Origin: a virus | Virus record (IMG/VR): IMGVR_UViG_3300021138_000197 | Span: 1 to 21,633 of that record | DNA: 21,633 bases | Reading direction: 5' to 3' (one strand) | Shown: one piece after another, positions 1-7,466 of the stretch | Position numbering within the stretch: position 1 is the first letter of the stretch | Layout: each line of letters begins with the position of its first letter | The notes under the pieces: generated by a model | Database searches by the model: none | What the model saw: only the letters and a program-made list of their open reading frames with translations | Told to the model about the DNA's origin: nothing | Position numbers and translations under genes: made by a program

Positions 1-2
1 GC

Positions 3-548
3 ATGCAGTATCGGTCTAGCTCATCGGAAGTCGCGAAGGCAATTGGTAAAACTGCAGATGTATCACCTATAAAAGTTGATAATTGGATTCGGGGTACTTT
101 TGGCTTGATGGGATCGTCAGCGTTATTGGTTGCAGACTCTATGATAAACCCAGCGCTAGTTGACAAGTCATTATCACAAATGCCGTTTGCTAATATCGCA
201 TTAGTAAATCCAGCAGGCTCACGGGTTAAAGATGAGTTCTATGAGTTCCGCCAGCAAGTAACTGAAGCTGTGGCAGCAAAGAATAAGTTGCAAAAAGAAA
301 ACCCTGCGCAGTTAGAATCTTTCATGCGCAAGAATAGTTATCTCGTTGCAGCGGCGCCATATATCAATGGCAGAGTAGAAGCTCTATCGCACTTACGTGC
401 GATGCGGACCATGTATGAAAACACGCCAGACCCTAGCATATCTTCCGCAGAACGGCGCAGCAGAATTGACGAGATCAATCAGACAGAAAAAAGTGTGTTA
501 AAAGATTTCCGTGAATTCCGTGCGGCAATACTGAAACAGAAGTCATAA
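3..548 (+). CDS. C-terminal part of a large polyvalent virion-type protein (LPD38-like), truncated by the window edge
   Basis: The frame is open to the left edge, so this is almost certainly the last 181 residues of a longer protein rather than a gene starting at position 3; no ribosome binding site is visible. The stretch SSSEVAKAIG followed by SPIKVDNWIRG and a small-residue-rich helix resembles, from memory, the 'large polyvalent protein-associated domain 38' found at the C-terminus of very large phage proteins packaged in virions. The rest is helical and charged, ending in a lysine-rich tail. It is the only clearly supported rightward gene and converges on the leftward operon across the terminator at 551-577, consistent with a boundary between virion and replication genes. 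The family call is moderate; the truncation is clear. Confidence 0.6.
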   Translation: MQYRSSSSEVAKAIGKTADVSPIKVDNWIRGTFGLMGSSALLVADSMINPALVDKSLSQMPFANIALVNPAGSRVKDEFYEFRQQVTEAVAAKNKLQKENPAQLESFMRKNSYLVAAAPYINGRVEALSHLRAMRTMYENTPDPSISSAERRSRIDEINQTEKSVLKDFREFRAAILKQKS

Positions 549-550
549 TA

Positions 551-577
551 AAAAAATACCCCGGTACAGGACCGGGG
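551..577 (-). terminator. Rho-independent terminator of the leftward operon
   Basis: A perfect 7-bp GC-rich stem, CCCCGGT (559-565) paired with ACCGGGG (571-577), closes a 5-nt loop. Read on the minus strand it is followed directly by TATTTTTTT (551-558 as complement), the U-tract expected of an intrinsic terminator. On the plus strand there is no T-run after the stem, so it should act mainly on leftward transcripts, just past the stop of the 79-aa gene at 631. It sits between convergent genes. Confidence 0.85.
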
Positions 578-603
578 CTAAAGGGACTACCAAGGAGAAC
601 AAC

Positions 604-693
604 ATGGACGTGTTGAACACAACAATTATATCAACACATTCGCCAAACACCAACACCCCAAAGCCCATTACGTTCGCCTATTACAATATGTAA
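604..693 (+). CDS. Possible 29-aa rightward micro-ORF with a strong RBS (doubtful)
   Basis: ATG at 604 is preceded at a 6-nt spacing by AAGGAG (592-597), a near-ideal Shine-Dalgarno. The frame then runs 29 codons (MDVLNTTIIS..., ending AYYNM) to TAA at 691-693. It would follow the left-edge rightward gene, separated from it by a hairpin that does not terminate plus-strand transcription well. Against it: it lies antisense to the 79-aa leftward gene over most of its length, has no recognisable composition, and may be the leftover start of a gene lost by rearrangement. Confidence 0.2.
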   Translation: MDVLNTTIISTHSPNTNTPKPITFAYYNM

Positions 694-870
694 CTTGATT
701 CGGCGTTTACGTGCGCTATGTATCAGCATTTCTTTTACGCGGTCCGTGGCAACACACGGTATAAATATATTTGCACCTACAGAGAAAGCCGCCCAATCAA
801 ATGAGTAAGTGACTCCCTCTGCGTCGATGATGCAGTATGTAGATTGTTTAGGCTTTGTCTTTCTGCTCAT
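631..870 (-). CDS. Small phage protein of unknown function, 79 aa
   Basis: Last gene of the leftward operon. It overlaps the 3' end of the primase-helicase gene by 23 nt (start codon at 868-870, primase stop at 848-850), which suggests translational coupling; no good Shine-Dalgarno precedes it. The basic N-terminus (SRKTKPKQ) is followed by an alternating hydrophobic pattern and a basic RKRRIK segment, compatible with a small nucleic-acid-binding fold, but no family can be named. The segment VGANIFIPC...RVKEML is reminiscent of small uncharacterised phage proteins. The strong terminator follows 54 nt after its stop. Confidence 0.7.
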   Translation of the reverse strand: MSRKTKPKQSTYCIIDAEGVTYSFDWAAFSVGANIFIPCVATDRVKEMLIHSARKRRIKLHIVIGERNGLWGVGVWRMC

Positions 871-3682
871 CTAGTTCTGCACCCATATCGAACACACGGC
901 TATGCGGATCGTGGATAGCTAATACATTGGCAGGAGGCGTACTCAACTCTGTGCCTTTAGCCATGCGTTTTTTAGTGGTAGTAATATCAAGCCCACTGTC
1001 TTTGAGCCCGTTAATCAACTCGTTATAACCCACCTGACGTTTAACACACCATGCCTTAAATGGTGGCGCAGCAAGGAAGATCGTCTTGGTATTAGGTTCA
1101 TAGCGAATCAACAACTCACCCCGGGGTTCACGCACTGCGATGGGTTTGTATGCAGTATCGCTATCGTCAATGATAAGCACGTTATTGATGTTTTGGTTAA
1201 TGTACGCGGCTAAGCTATCTGAACCATCTGCGGAGCTCTTTGTATTAGCCGCAGCCGTTGCCAAGAATGTAGATGCCCACCGTGCTACACGCGCAATGTC
1301 GATATTGTGCAAGCCTAACCCAGCCGCGATCGTACCACCAGTCAGTGCAATAGCTGCCATGTTTGACCAGATACGCTCGCGCTGATTAAGTTTTGCATTC
1401 AGATCAGTCTGCGCTTGTATTTCGCTAAGCATAGTCTTGGCAATATCTACGTTATTAACGATATAGGCCATAAGGGTTTCACCAGCTAGCCCATAATTAT
1501 CATGCAGCTTCGAGAATAAATGATCCGTCTGTGATTTTGTGAACAGCGTATTGCGCTGCACGGGTACTTCCATCACGCGCATCAACTCACCTTCTGGAAA
1601 ATCTTTTTCAGCAGACAGCTTATCGACAATACTGCTATTAGATGATGTGATGGTTGGGGCCTGCCACGTAGTATTATTTACGCGCTCGGCATTTGTACTG
1701 GCCTGCAAACGGTTTTTACCCCGCGCAGCAGTAGCCGCATACACCATGTTCGACATCTCGATTGGGGATAAGTTTGTAATCTCGTCGATCGTAATAGGTA
1801 AGTGCTGCAGAACACCCATACGGTGGATGCGTGCGTTATATGTATCATCCTTTTGCAGTAGTAAATCAATCGGATGGCCCCAGATGCTATTAGCTACCAT
1901 GAGTGCTGTGGATTTACCGATACCCGATTTGTTGCTCATAAGATTATAGATACCGCCCCGATGCTGCGTCAGGTGCATAAGCGGTGCGCCAAAGCTCAGG
2001 AATATAGCAAATGCAAAAGGTTCAAGTCCGGGTGTGTCATAGAAGTTAACAACCTTGAGCCACTCCTCTAGTGTGCCTTTCTTTTGCAGCAAACTAGTTA
2101 CCTTTAATGTGGCAGCAGAGGGTGGACTATAGCGGCTCGCTTCAGCAGGGGTTGCGGCTTGCGCAACAGGTAGGATTTCTCGATCGCCAATTAAGAACGA
2201 CCCTTCGGCAGTCCAACCCATTTGGGTTCTCATATTGTCTGTCTTTTCACGCATTTGTAGCCTCTTTACGGATTTCTGGATGTAGGTCATTAAGGCATCA
2301 AAGTTTTTACCACTTGCCATAACACCGTACTCTGCAACGGCATCACGAAATTTATCTTTGGATACGACTACGGCGAGCGGTACATTAAATTCACGTATGC
2401 CATCATGGGGCAACTTCAATCGCAACAATATAGATTCCCCAAGCATAGGGTCTTGTATACGCTTAACTACATAGAAGTCATGTTCATACACGCATATCTC
2501 AGCACGGCTCTCACCCTCGCCAACTTCCGTATATACACCGCCAGTTTTGCCACGAAAGAACGGGAAAGGGAATGGCTCAATAACTTCCTGCGCAGGTTGT
2601 TTTGTAAGTGGATCAACAACCTTGACTATATTATCTTCTTCAGTTGCGCGTAATACTTCGCGCCCAAGCACTACAGGTGTCGTGATCTTGCCCTGCATGG
2701 GGCAGTCTTTACAGCCTTCGGGATTCAAGCCTTCAAATGTTTTGCAATATTGTGGCCCTTCAGTCTTGCTGGCTTTGCTTTCGGTTTCTACGTGCGAGTA
2801 CTGTGGGTGCTGGTTGGACATTGCATGAATAGCTTCGTCACGATCTACACAGACCTGTGCAATAGATAATCCTGCACGCCACAATGGTTCACTTATCGTT
2901 GCTTGGTTTTCGCAAATATGTTTTAGCTGTGTACAAGTCTCTGTACGTACAAGTATATTTTTAAATCGGGTGACATGGTTTTGCAAGAACGCTTTAGTTG
3001 TAGCGTCCATGGTGTACTTAATATTTTTGGGCACATCAAACGGCAATGCGTTATCGGCCACAATGGATTCACCCGACCCAAGTTTTTCTGCAAAAGCTAC
3101 GAGTTTAATCGCGGTCTTGCGTGACTTAAGTATTTCGACAGGCTTGGGTTCATCAGGGTTACTGTAATTGAACGTGCCCGGTATGCGCAGTATGCGTGCA
3201 GAATCCGATGTGCATGATGGGTCAGCACGAAGCCCATGCTCTGTGCACACTGCTTTAAGCCGCTTGGCTATAGGTAGCCATACCTCAGATGTAATCTCTT
3301 TGTCCAGAGGCCAATACAAGTGCAAGCCATTACCTGAACTCACGACTACGGGCTGTGGTAATCCTGTGGCTTTGATGAATGCCATGACAGCGCTAGCAGC
3401 TTCGGCTTGTGTGGGATAACCACTACCGTCTGCCTTGTTGCTGTCCACATCCAACCAAAACGATTTTACAAATGCTACGTTAGATTGCTTACGTTCCGAT
3501 CCGTCGATAAACGACGCGCAAGCAAAGTACTGATTAACCGGTGCGTCAATAGCGTTACTCGCAGGCTCAAAATCCGCGATAGCCGGTAAGAATAGATGTT
3601 CAACTTTCTTGCCCAATATGGCTGCTAAGCAGTATGTTCCCGATTCAGGAAGCACAAAGCGCAGAAATTCTGTTGGTGTCAT
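848..3682 (-). CDS. Bifunctional AEP-type primase / DUF927-like helicase
   Basis: A 944-aa replication protein expected to make primers and unwind DNA at the phage fork. The N-terminal third carries archaeo-eukaryotic primase features: FWLDVD with acidic D78 and D80, the SSGNGLHLYW motif with H121, and ADPS (D154) followed by RILRIPGTFNY. A cysteine cluster around residues 315-335 (YCKTF... then CKDC) could bind zinc. The C-terminal half resembles the DUF927 helicase-like module: Walker A SGIGKST near residue 585 and Walker B ITIDEI near 632. It lies downstream of the XRE-type regulator and SSB-like genes and is probably transcribed from the 5.55-kb promoter. The Shine-Dalgarno is weak (AGAAG before the ATG at 3682). 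The length suits a fused primase-helicase. Confident on primase and ATPase; the helicase direction cannot be read. Confidence 0.9.
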   Translation of the reverse strand: MTPTEFLRFVLPESGTYCLAAILGKKVEHLFLPAIADFEPASNAIDAPVNQYFACASFIDGSERKQSNVAFVKSFWLDVDSNKADGSGYPTQAEAASAVMAFIKATGLPQPVVVSSGNGLHLYWPLDKEITSEVWLPIAKRLKAVCTEHGLRADPSCTSDSARILRIPGTFNYSNPDEPKPVEILKSRKTAIKLVAFAEKLGSGESIVADNALPFDVPKNIKYTMDATTKAFLQNHVTRFKNILVRTETCTQLKHICENQATISEPLWRAGLSIAQVCVDRDEAIHAMSNQHPQYSHVETESKASKTEGPQYCKTFEGLNPEGCKDCPMQGKITTPVVLGREVLRATEEDNIVKVVDPLTKQPAQEVIEPFPFPFFRGKTGGVYTEVGEGESRAEICVYEHDFYVVKRIQDPMLGESILLRLKLPHDGIREFNVPLAVVVSKDKFRDAVAEYGVMASGKNFDALMTYIQKSVKRLQMREKTDNMRTQMGWTAEGSFLIGDREILPVAQAATPAEASRYSPPSAATLKVTSLLQKKGTLEEWLKVVNFYDTPGLEPFAFAIFLSFGAPLMHLTQHRGGIYNLMSNKSGIGKSTALMVANSIWGHPIDLLLQKDDTYNARIHRMGVLQHLPITIDEITNLSPIEMSNMVYAATAARGKNRLQASTNAERVNNTTWQAPTITSSNSSIVDKLSAEKDFPEGELMRVMEVPVQRNTLFTKSQTDHLFSKLHDNYGLAGETLMAYIVNNVDIAKTMLSEIQAQTDLNAKLNQRERIWSNMAAIALTGGTIAAGLGLHNIDIARVARWASTFLATAAANTKSSADGSDSLAAYINQNINNVLIIDDSDTAYKPIAVREPRGELLIRYEPNTKTIFLAAPPFKAWCVKRQVGYNELINGLKDSGLDITTTKKRMAKGTELSTPPANVLAIHDPHSRVFDMGAELDEQKDKA

Positions 3683-3722
3683 AGGTGCTTCTTTTTATAC
3701 GATGACAAACCCGCTATGGGGA

Positions 3723-3941
3723 CTATTTATCTAGCAACTTTTGTAATTGCTTTAGTTTGTCCGGGGCAGGTTTATAGCGCCCAGTAAACCAATCGTATAC
3801 GCACGTACGTGAAACACCTAGATATGCGGCAATCTCTGCTACGCTTATTTCTTTTTGTACTGCTGCCTTACCCAGCGCACCGCCTATGGTTTTGCTTGCG
3901 GCGTTAATGCGTTTGGCTAATGTAATTGAATACCCACTCAT
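3723..3941 (-). CDS. Small XRE/Cro-like helix-turn-helix regulator, 72 aa
   Basis: The segment SVAEIAAYLGVSRTCVYDW is a classic helix-turn-helix (helix, LGVS turn, recognition helix SRTCVYDWF), followed by GRYKPAPDKLKQLQKLL, as in Cro/XRE proteins. I place the start at the ATG at 3939-3941, because GGAG (3948-3951 as complement) lies 6 nt upstream; a TTG four codons earlier is in frame but overlaps the RBS. It is small enough to be a dimerising repressor without an extra domain. It sits between the SSB-like gene, from which a strong hairpin separates it, and the primase gene. It is the best candidate in this window for the protein that binds the 13-bp near-palindrome found at all three promoters, but that link is inference. 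Confidence 0.8.
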   Translation of the reverse strand: MSGYSITLAKRINAASKTIGGALGKAAVQKEISVAEIAAYLGVSRTCVYDWFTGRYKPAPDKLKQLQKLLDK

Positions 3942-3964
3942 GCATATCTCCAAGGTTCAAAGCA

Positions 3965-3988
3965 GGGCTACTGCGCATACAGTAGCCC
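3965..3988 (-). promoter_or_regulatory. Perfect 9-bp intercistronic hairpin between SSB-like and XRE genes
   Basis: GGGCTACTG (3965-3973) pairs perfectly with CAGTAGCCC (3980-3988) around a 6-nt loop. It lies 9 nt after the SSB-like stop in the direction of transcription and 24 nt before the regulator start. No U-run follows on the minus strand (CTGCTTTG follows), so it is not a standard intrinsic terminator. Likely roles are mRNA 3' end protection or partial attenuation, giving more SSB-like protein than regulator and primase. Confidence 0.6.
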
Positions 3989-3996
3989 CATAAAAC

Positions 3997-4908
3997 TTAC
4001 TCGTCGTCGTCAGCCCACTGATCTAACACTGACTTAACATCGGCAGCTTTACCTTTGCCGCGCACCTTGGGTGGAGTATCTGGGGTAGTATCTTCTGCAG
4101 GTGCCGCCTGTGCTTGCTTGGCAACTGCCGCAGCGATAACCGAATTTGTTTCTGCATCAGCCTCGAATGGTTCATCATCTTCAGACTTCTCGGTCTTGGG
4201 TGTGAATGTCATCGTAACCGCAGCAGTAGCCTCGGGGCTTTCTGCACGTTCCATAACGGTTGTGTACTCATCTTGCTCAAGCGGACGGATCGGTTTGAAT
4301 GTCAACTTAGGTGTCGCAGATGTGGTATCAAAACGCATCTCAGTAACCACAGCAGTAACCGGCAACGAATGCCCTGCAAGAAACTTAACATAAGCTTCAA
4401 GTGGCAACTTGCCTTTCTCGCCCTTACCAAAAATAGATTGCGATGGCAGTGCTAACTGAAGCACATCACCTGAAATATCGTTATCCAATACTACTGCAAG
4501 CCTACGGGTATAGCGGCATGCGCGTGACTCGCCTTGACCGGAACCTTTAATGTTCTGCGGACACGTTGCGCACTTTGGGCTCTGTGGTTTACGTACGATC
4601 GCATCAGGTGTTTCGTTATTTGTTGACCAGCAATCAGGTGCAGCGTTCTCGCCTTCCTTGTATGTACCCGCATAAAACGTACGATGCACACTTGCGGCGC
4701 TCTTGACAATCACGACATTCATGGCGCGGTCATCATTCTGCATAACTTCTTCGCCATTTACAATCTTGCGAAACACACCACCGCGAATAGAGATACGCGA
4801 TACTGAATCACCACCACCACCCATGAGGTTACGCGTGGTCTCGTCCATTGTAATGCCCTTGAGGTATGCGGGCAGTTTAGCGGTATTAAAAAGAGTGAGT
4901 TCACTCAT
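3997..4908 (-). CDS. Putative phage ssDNA-binding protein with Cys4 motif and acidic tail
   Basis: A 303-aa protein that probably coats single-stranded DNA during replication and recombination. Seen directly: four cysteines in the middle (C93, C113, C116, C131) that could hold a zinc ion, with basic residues around them (CRYTRRLAV); a beta-rich core; a long low-complexity Ala/Pro/acidic linker from about residue 235; and an acidic C-terminus DQWADDDE. Acidic tips of this kind are the partner-docking element of E. coli SSB, T7 gp2.5 and T4 gp32. It is made in the same operon as the primase-helicase, and its start overlaps the stop of the HTH gene by 8 nt (ATGAGTGA) with GGAG 6 nt upstream. Sequence alone does not place it in a named SSB family; another ssDNA- or RNA-binding role is possible. 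Confidence 0.65.
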   Translation of the reverse strand: MSELTLFNTAKLPAYLKGITMDETTRNLMGGGGDSVSRISIRGGVFRKIVNGEEVMQNDDRAMNVVIVKSAASVHRTFYAGTYKEGENAAPDCWSTNNETPDAIVRKPQSPKCATCPQNIKGSGQGESRACRYTRRLAVVLDNDISGDVLQLALPSQSIFGKGEKGKLPLEAYVKFLAGHSLPVTAVVTEMRFDTTSATPKLTFKPIRPLEQDEYTTVMERAESPEATAAVTMTFTPKTEKSEDDEPFEADAETNSVIAAAVAKQAQAAPAEDTTPDTPPKVRGKGKAADVKSVLDQWADDDE

Positions 4909-5125
4909 GAGTTACTCCGATTGGTTGGGGGTTAGATTCTACTAGCTTGTCGTCAGAAATGCCAAAATATGTTTTTACATCACTTAAAAAGAAACGGTAG
5001 TGCGTGCCGATACGGATTGATGGCAGTGGGTTGGACTCCTTCTTTGCTAAATTTACAACAGTGGCCTTGCTTATATTCATTACTTGCGCTACCTGCGCAG
5101 TGGTCATGGGACGTTCAAGCATCAT
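4901..5125 (-). CDS. HTH_17/excisionase-like DNA-binding protein, 74 aa
   Basis: MTTAQVAQVMNISKATVVNL is a helix-turn-helix of the MerR/excisionase (HTH_17) type, followed by the wing-like segment PSIRIGTHYRFFLSDVKTYF in which R and YRF typically contact DNA. The frame is open further upstream, but that region is coding in another frame for the preceding gene. The start chosen is the ATG at 5123-5125, with GGAG 6 nt upstream, whose ATGA overlaps the stop of the preceding gene by 4 nt. It ends in an 8-nt overlap with the SSB-like gene. Family members act as excisionases, recombination directionality factors or transcription regulators; nothing here shows which, and no integrase is present in the window. 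Confidence 0.8.
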   Translation of the reverse strand: MMLERPMTTAQVAQVMNISKATVVNLAKKESNPLPSIRIGTHYRFFLSDVKTYFGISDDKLVESNPQPIGVTHE

Positions 5126-5517
5126 TTGCGGCTCCGGGTAACTGTTATAGCGTACTGACTCGTGACATTCAAGCCGGGTGGCATTAACTCCGGATTGTTT
5201 TCGATAAATTCTTTCATCGCACGTTGCGCAACACGTCGCTCCAGCAGATCGGGTACTTGATTGTCCAATACGAATTTGTGCATAGCTGCCCAATCGGTCG
5301 CATCGTAGCGTGTTTTCACTGATCGTGATACTGTACCGAATGGGGTCTTTAATCCGTCAGTGCCAGTGGTTTTGCACAAGCCAAGCAGTTCGCCTTCGAT
5401 AGCATCCATCTGTTCTTTGATCTCGGCATCGCTGCTCTCATACTGTGCTTTTAGTTCTGAACGGCGGTCACGCATTTTTATGTATGCTTTGACCATTTTG
5501 TCTACGGTTATGTCCAT
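5122..5517 (-). CDS. Gp157-like phage protein, 131 aa
   Basis: First gene after the 5.55-kb promoter, with AGGAG 6 nt before its ATG. Residues 1-45 form an amphipathic, probably coiled-coil helix (KMVKAYIKMRDRRSELKAQ...). A compact domain follows with KTPFGTVSR and a C-terminal PPGLNVTSQYAITVTR strand. This layout (coiled coil, then a 'TpfGt' strand motif and a short C-terminal beta unit) resembles the Siphovirus Gp157-type proteins often encoded next to phage SSB or recombination genes, but the match is distant and from memory. Its stop overlaps the next gene by 4 nt (ATGA), so expression is likely coupled. Unknown molecular function, perhaps accessory to replication. Confidence 0.7.
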   Translation of the reverse strand: MDITVDKMVKAYIKMRDRRSELKAQYESSDAEIKEQMDAIEGELLGLCKTTGTDGLKTPFGTVSRSVKTRYDATDWAAMHKFVLDNQVPDLLERRVAQRAMKEFIENNPELMPPGLNVTSQYAITVTRSRK

Positions 5518-5538
5518 GTAATTCTCCTGTGAGCTTTC

Positions 5539-5567
5539 ATAATATCTTCATATATTTACATTGTCAA
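5539..5567 (-). promoter_or_regulatory. Sigma-70 promoter with overlapping operator-like near-palindrome (P3)
   Basis: On the minus strand, -35 TTGACA (5562-5567) and -10 TATTAT (5539-5544) are separated by 17 nt. The 13-mer TTGACAATGTAAA (5555-5567) over the -35 box is a near-palindrome (TTGACA-N-TGTAAA) shared with the promoters at 18.18 and 21.43 kb. It lies between the SNF2 helicase stop and the Gp157-like gene and should start the SSB/primase transcript. Confidence 0.85.
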
Positions 5568-5570
5568 GTA

Positions 5571-7124
5571 TTAGTTGTTGATAATCTCCTCATAAAGCGC
5601 AAGTAAACTTACATTGGTGTCTTCGCAATTATCTAATGCCTTGTATCTTTTCTCCTCTACGGGACTGCCTTGCAATTTCACAATTAGGCATTTGTTCTTT
5701 TGCCCCGCGCGGTGGATACGGGCATTAGCTTGGGCGTAGGTTTCATACGACATGATCGGGCCCCACCATACGATCGTATTGGCAGCATGCAGAGTAATTC
5801 CGTGCGATGCAGCCTGTGGTTGAATGATCAACACTTTTGGATCGGCTTGCTCTTGGAATGTTTTTATAACTGCCGCGCGTTTGTTGGCATTCACACCGCC
5901 ATGTATCGTATCCACAGCATAACCATCGGCGGTCAGCTTCTCAATCAGTAGTTCAATAGTATGCGTGTATGGCACAAACACCAGCACCTTATGTGGAGTG
6001 TCATCAATTACTTCGCGTAGCACATCGTAGCGTGGGCGTATATCAAGTTCAACTGTCTGATGGTCATCGGTATATACCGCCCCGCATGAAATCTGCAGCA
6101 GCTTATTAAGGCCGGCGGCGGCGTTGACCGCAGAGATAATTTCACCTGCTGCGAGTACAGCTAAGTTCTTGCGAAGATCATCGTACAATTTTTTCTGTTG
6201 GCGGGTCAAAGGCACTTCGCGGGTTGTATAAATTATGTCTGGTAGGTCTAGGCATTGCTCCTTAGTGAACCGTATAGCAGGCTGTAGCATTTTGTTAACT
6301 ACCGCCACTGCCGATTGTTTGGGTACCCATTTAAAGTTTGTAATCTTTGTCATTACAGAATCACGGAACATACCGAATGATCTGGGCGCCGTGCTCGGGT
6401 GCATCATCTTAACCAAACCAAACGCATCAAGCGGTGACTGCGAGGCTGGCGTACCGGTCATCATCCAAACCCATGTATCTGGGCGAATTAATTTATTGAT
6501 ACTTTTCCAACGTTCGGTCGTAGCGGTCTTTACTGCGTTCGCCTCGTCAATGATGATCAGGTCAAAACCACCTGCCATAAGTTCTTTTTGTATAACTGCA
6601 ACACCATCAAAATTAATAATCACAAACTCTGTATCGGCTTCAAGAATCTTTTTACGTTTTTCTTTACTACCGTGTGCAACAGATACCGTGCGATGCATGA
6701 CACACAAAAACAAATCGCTCACCCACGTTGCCTGCATCACAGATACCGGGCAGATAACCAATACGCGTTTGATGCGCCCTATGGTCATTAGGTAGTCTGC
6801 GGCCCAGATAGCCGATGCGGTTTTGGCAGTGCCTTGCTCGTTGAAACAGAATGCCCTGCGGTTAAGGGTGAGGAACGCTGCAGTTTGTTTTTGGTGTGTG
6901 AAAGGTGCGCGTGATCCTGTCCACTTATATTTGGCAATGATAGGCGATGGTACATTGCGGATGTTCAGATTCTTTAGCACCTGCGCAGTATCAATATCCC
7001 AATGTACAAGTACCTCAGACATACCATCGACTTCGCCGACTATTGCGCTTTTCGGTATAACGTTGAGTACCCTAGCTGGATTGCGCAATAGTAACTTCAG
7101 AGCTCGATTGTCAATAATTTCCAT
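5571..7124 (-). CDS. SNF2-family (SF2) DNA helicase/translocase
   Basis: A 517-aa single-chain SF2 ATPase expected to translocate on DNA during phage replication or recombination. Motifs in order: Q-like FTHQKQTA (75-82); Walker A EQGTAKT (96-102; phage homologues usually have GLGKT or GTGKT, here GTAKT); DEAN as motif II (193-196); MTGTP as motif III (222-226); LVFVPYTH in the second RecA lobe; and QANARIHRAGQ as motif VI ending at 475. The last is diagnostic for SNF2-type proteins. No chromatin-type accessory domain is present, as is usual for phage forms. The ATG at 7122-7124 has only a weak upstream CGGAA. It is preceded by a long, highly folded non-coding region, and the promoter P3 begins immediately after its stop. 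Confidence 0.93.
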   Translation of the reverse strand: MEIIDNRALKLLLRNPARVLNVIPKSAIVGEVDGMSEVLVHWDIDTAQVLKNLNIRNVPSPIIAKYKWTGSRAPFTHQKQTAAFLTLNRRAFCFNEQGTAKTASAIWAADYLMTIGRIKRVLVICPVSVMQATWVSDLFLCVMHRTVSVAHGSKEKRKKILEADTEFVIINFDGVAVIQKELMAGGFDLIIIDEANAVKTATTERWKSINKLIRPDTWVWMMTGTPASQSPLDAFGLVKMMHPSTAPRSFGMFRDSVMTKITNFKWVPKQSAVAVVNKMLQPAIRFTKEQCLDLPDIIYTTREVPLTRQQKKLYDDLRKNLAVLAAGEIISAVNAAAGLNKLLQISCGAVYTDDHQTVELDIRPRYDVLREVIDDTPHKVLVFVPYTHTIELLIEKLTADGYAVDTIHGGVNANKRAAVIKTFQEQADPKVLIIQPQAASHGITLHAANTIVWWGPIMSYETYAQANARIHRAGQKNKCLIVKLQGSPVEEKRYKALDNCEDTNVSLLALYEEIINN

Positions 7125-7142
7125 AGTTATTCCGATAGGAAG

Positions 7143-7451
7143 TAGGCCGAATACACAATGTGCATCGGCCTAAAATGTGTGGGCTCCCATAAAGCAGGGT
7201 GGTCAAAGATACACCATACTACACGCTAAGTCGCTAACACTCTAGCACCCACAGGTATTCGTCTTTCCGAATCGTCATGTTGGCGAGTGCAAGCGCCTGC
7301 CAAGGAACTTTTTTCACCAACACGGATTAGGACTAAAGGTACGACCTGCACGTTACTTTAACTTCCCTGCAGTGACCTTTCGGTGGTGGGAAAGCCTGTA
7401 ATCCTAATGCGTGTTGGTGCTGGTTACGTTTATCCAGCGTCCTGTGCGGAC
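7143..7451 (-). ncRNA. Highly structured, unrecognised RNA element upstream of the SNF2 helicase gene
   Basis: About 310 nt with no convincing reading frame, in an otherwise tightly packed operon. Read on the minus strand it holds a succession of stems: GTCC/GGAC (7448-7451 with 7439-7442); GCTGG/CCAGC (7434-7438 with 7419-7423); an 18-bp stem with one mismatch (7402-7419 with 7315-7332) enclosing nested stems AAAGGT/ACCTTT, CTGCA/TGCAG and GTTA/TAAC; TTGGC/GCCAA with a bulge; ATTCG/CGAAT; GCTA/TAGC; a longer-range TGTGGG/CCCACA; and finally an 8-bp perfect stem (7143-7150 with 7165-7172). I recognise no tRNA, tmRNA, RNase P, SRP, 6S, group I or group II core, or known riboswitch. It could be a leader regulating the helicase, a processed small RNA, or a DNA-level signal such as a replication start. 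Its promoter is not evident. Confidence 0.6.
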
Positions 7452-7466
7452 CGATGCAACTATTAT

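Noticed and set aside
1140-1949. Long plus-strand frames (81 and 136 codons) within the primase-helicase gene
   Set aside because: They lie wholly antisense to a gene with clear motifs, have no RBS, and show no recognisable composition; they are shadows of the coding strand.
5126-5293. N-terminal extension of the HTH_17 protein to 5293
   Set aside because: The extension is in another frame of the Gp157-like gene, is Cys-rich and unlike a protein domain, and the RBS-supported ATG at 5125 with a 4-nt overlap explains the start.
6235-6795. 186-codon plus-strand frame opposite the SNF2 helicase
   Set aside because: Antisense to conserved helicase motifs, no upstream RBS or promoter, and Cys/Ser/Ile-rich translation without domain character.
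7315-7419. The 18-bp stem at 7315-7332/7402-7419 as a transcription terminator
   Set aside because: The loop is 69 nt and the run following the stem on the transcribed (minus) strand is A-rich, not U-rich; on the plus strand no genes lead into it.
7125-7466. Group I/II intron, tmRNA, RNase P, 6S, or HEARO (IscB-associated) RNA
   Set aside because: No group I P7-type or group II domain V core, no tRNA-like end or tag frame, no RNase P or SRP motif, and the downstream gene is an SNF2 helicase with an apparently complete N-terminus, not an interrupted gene or an IscB.
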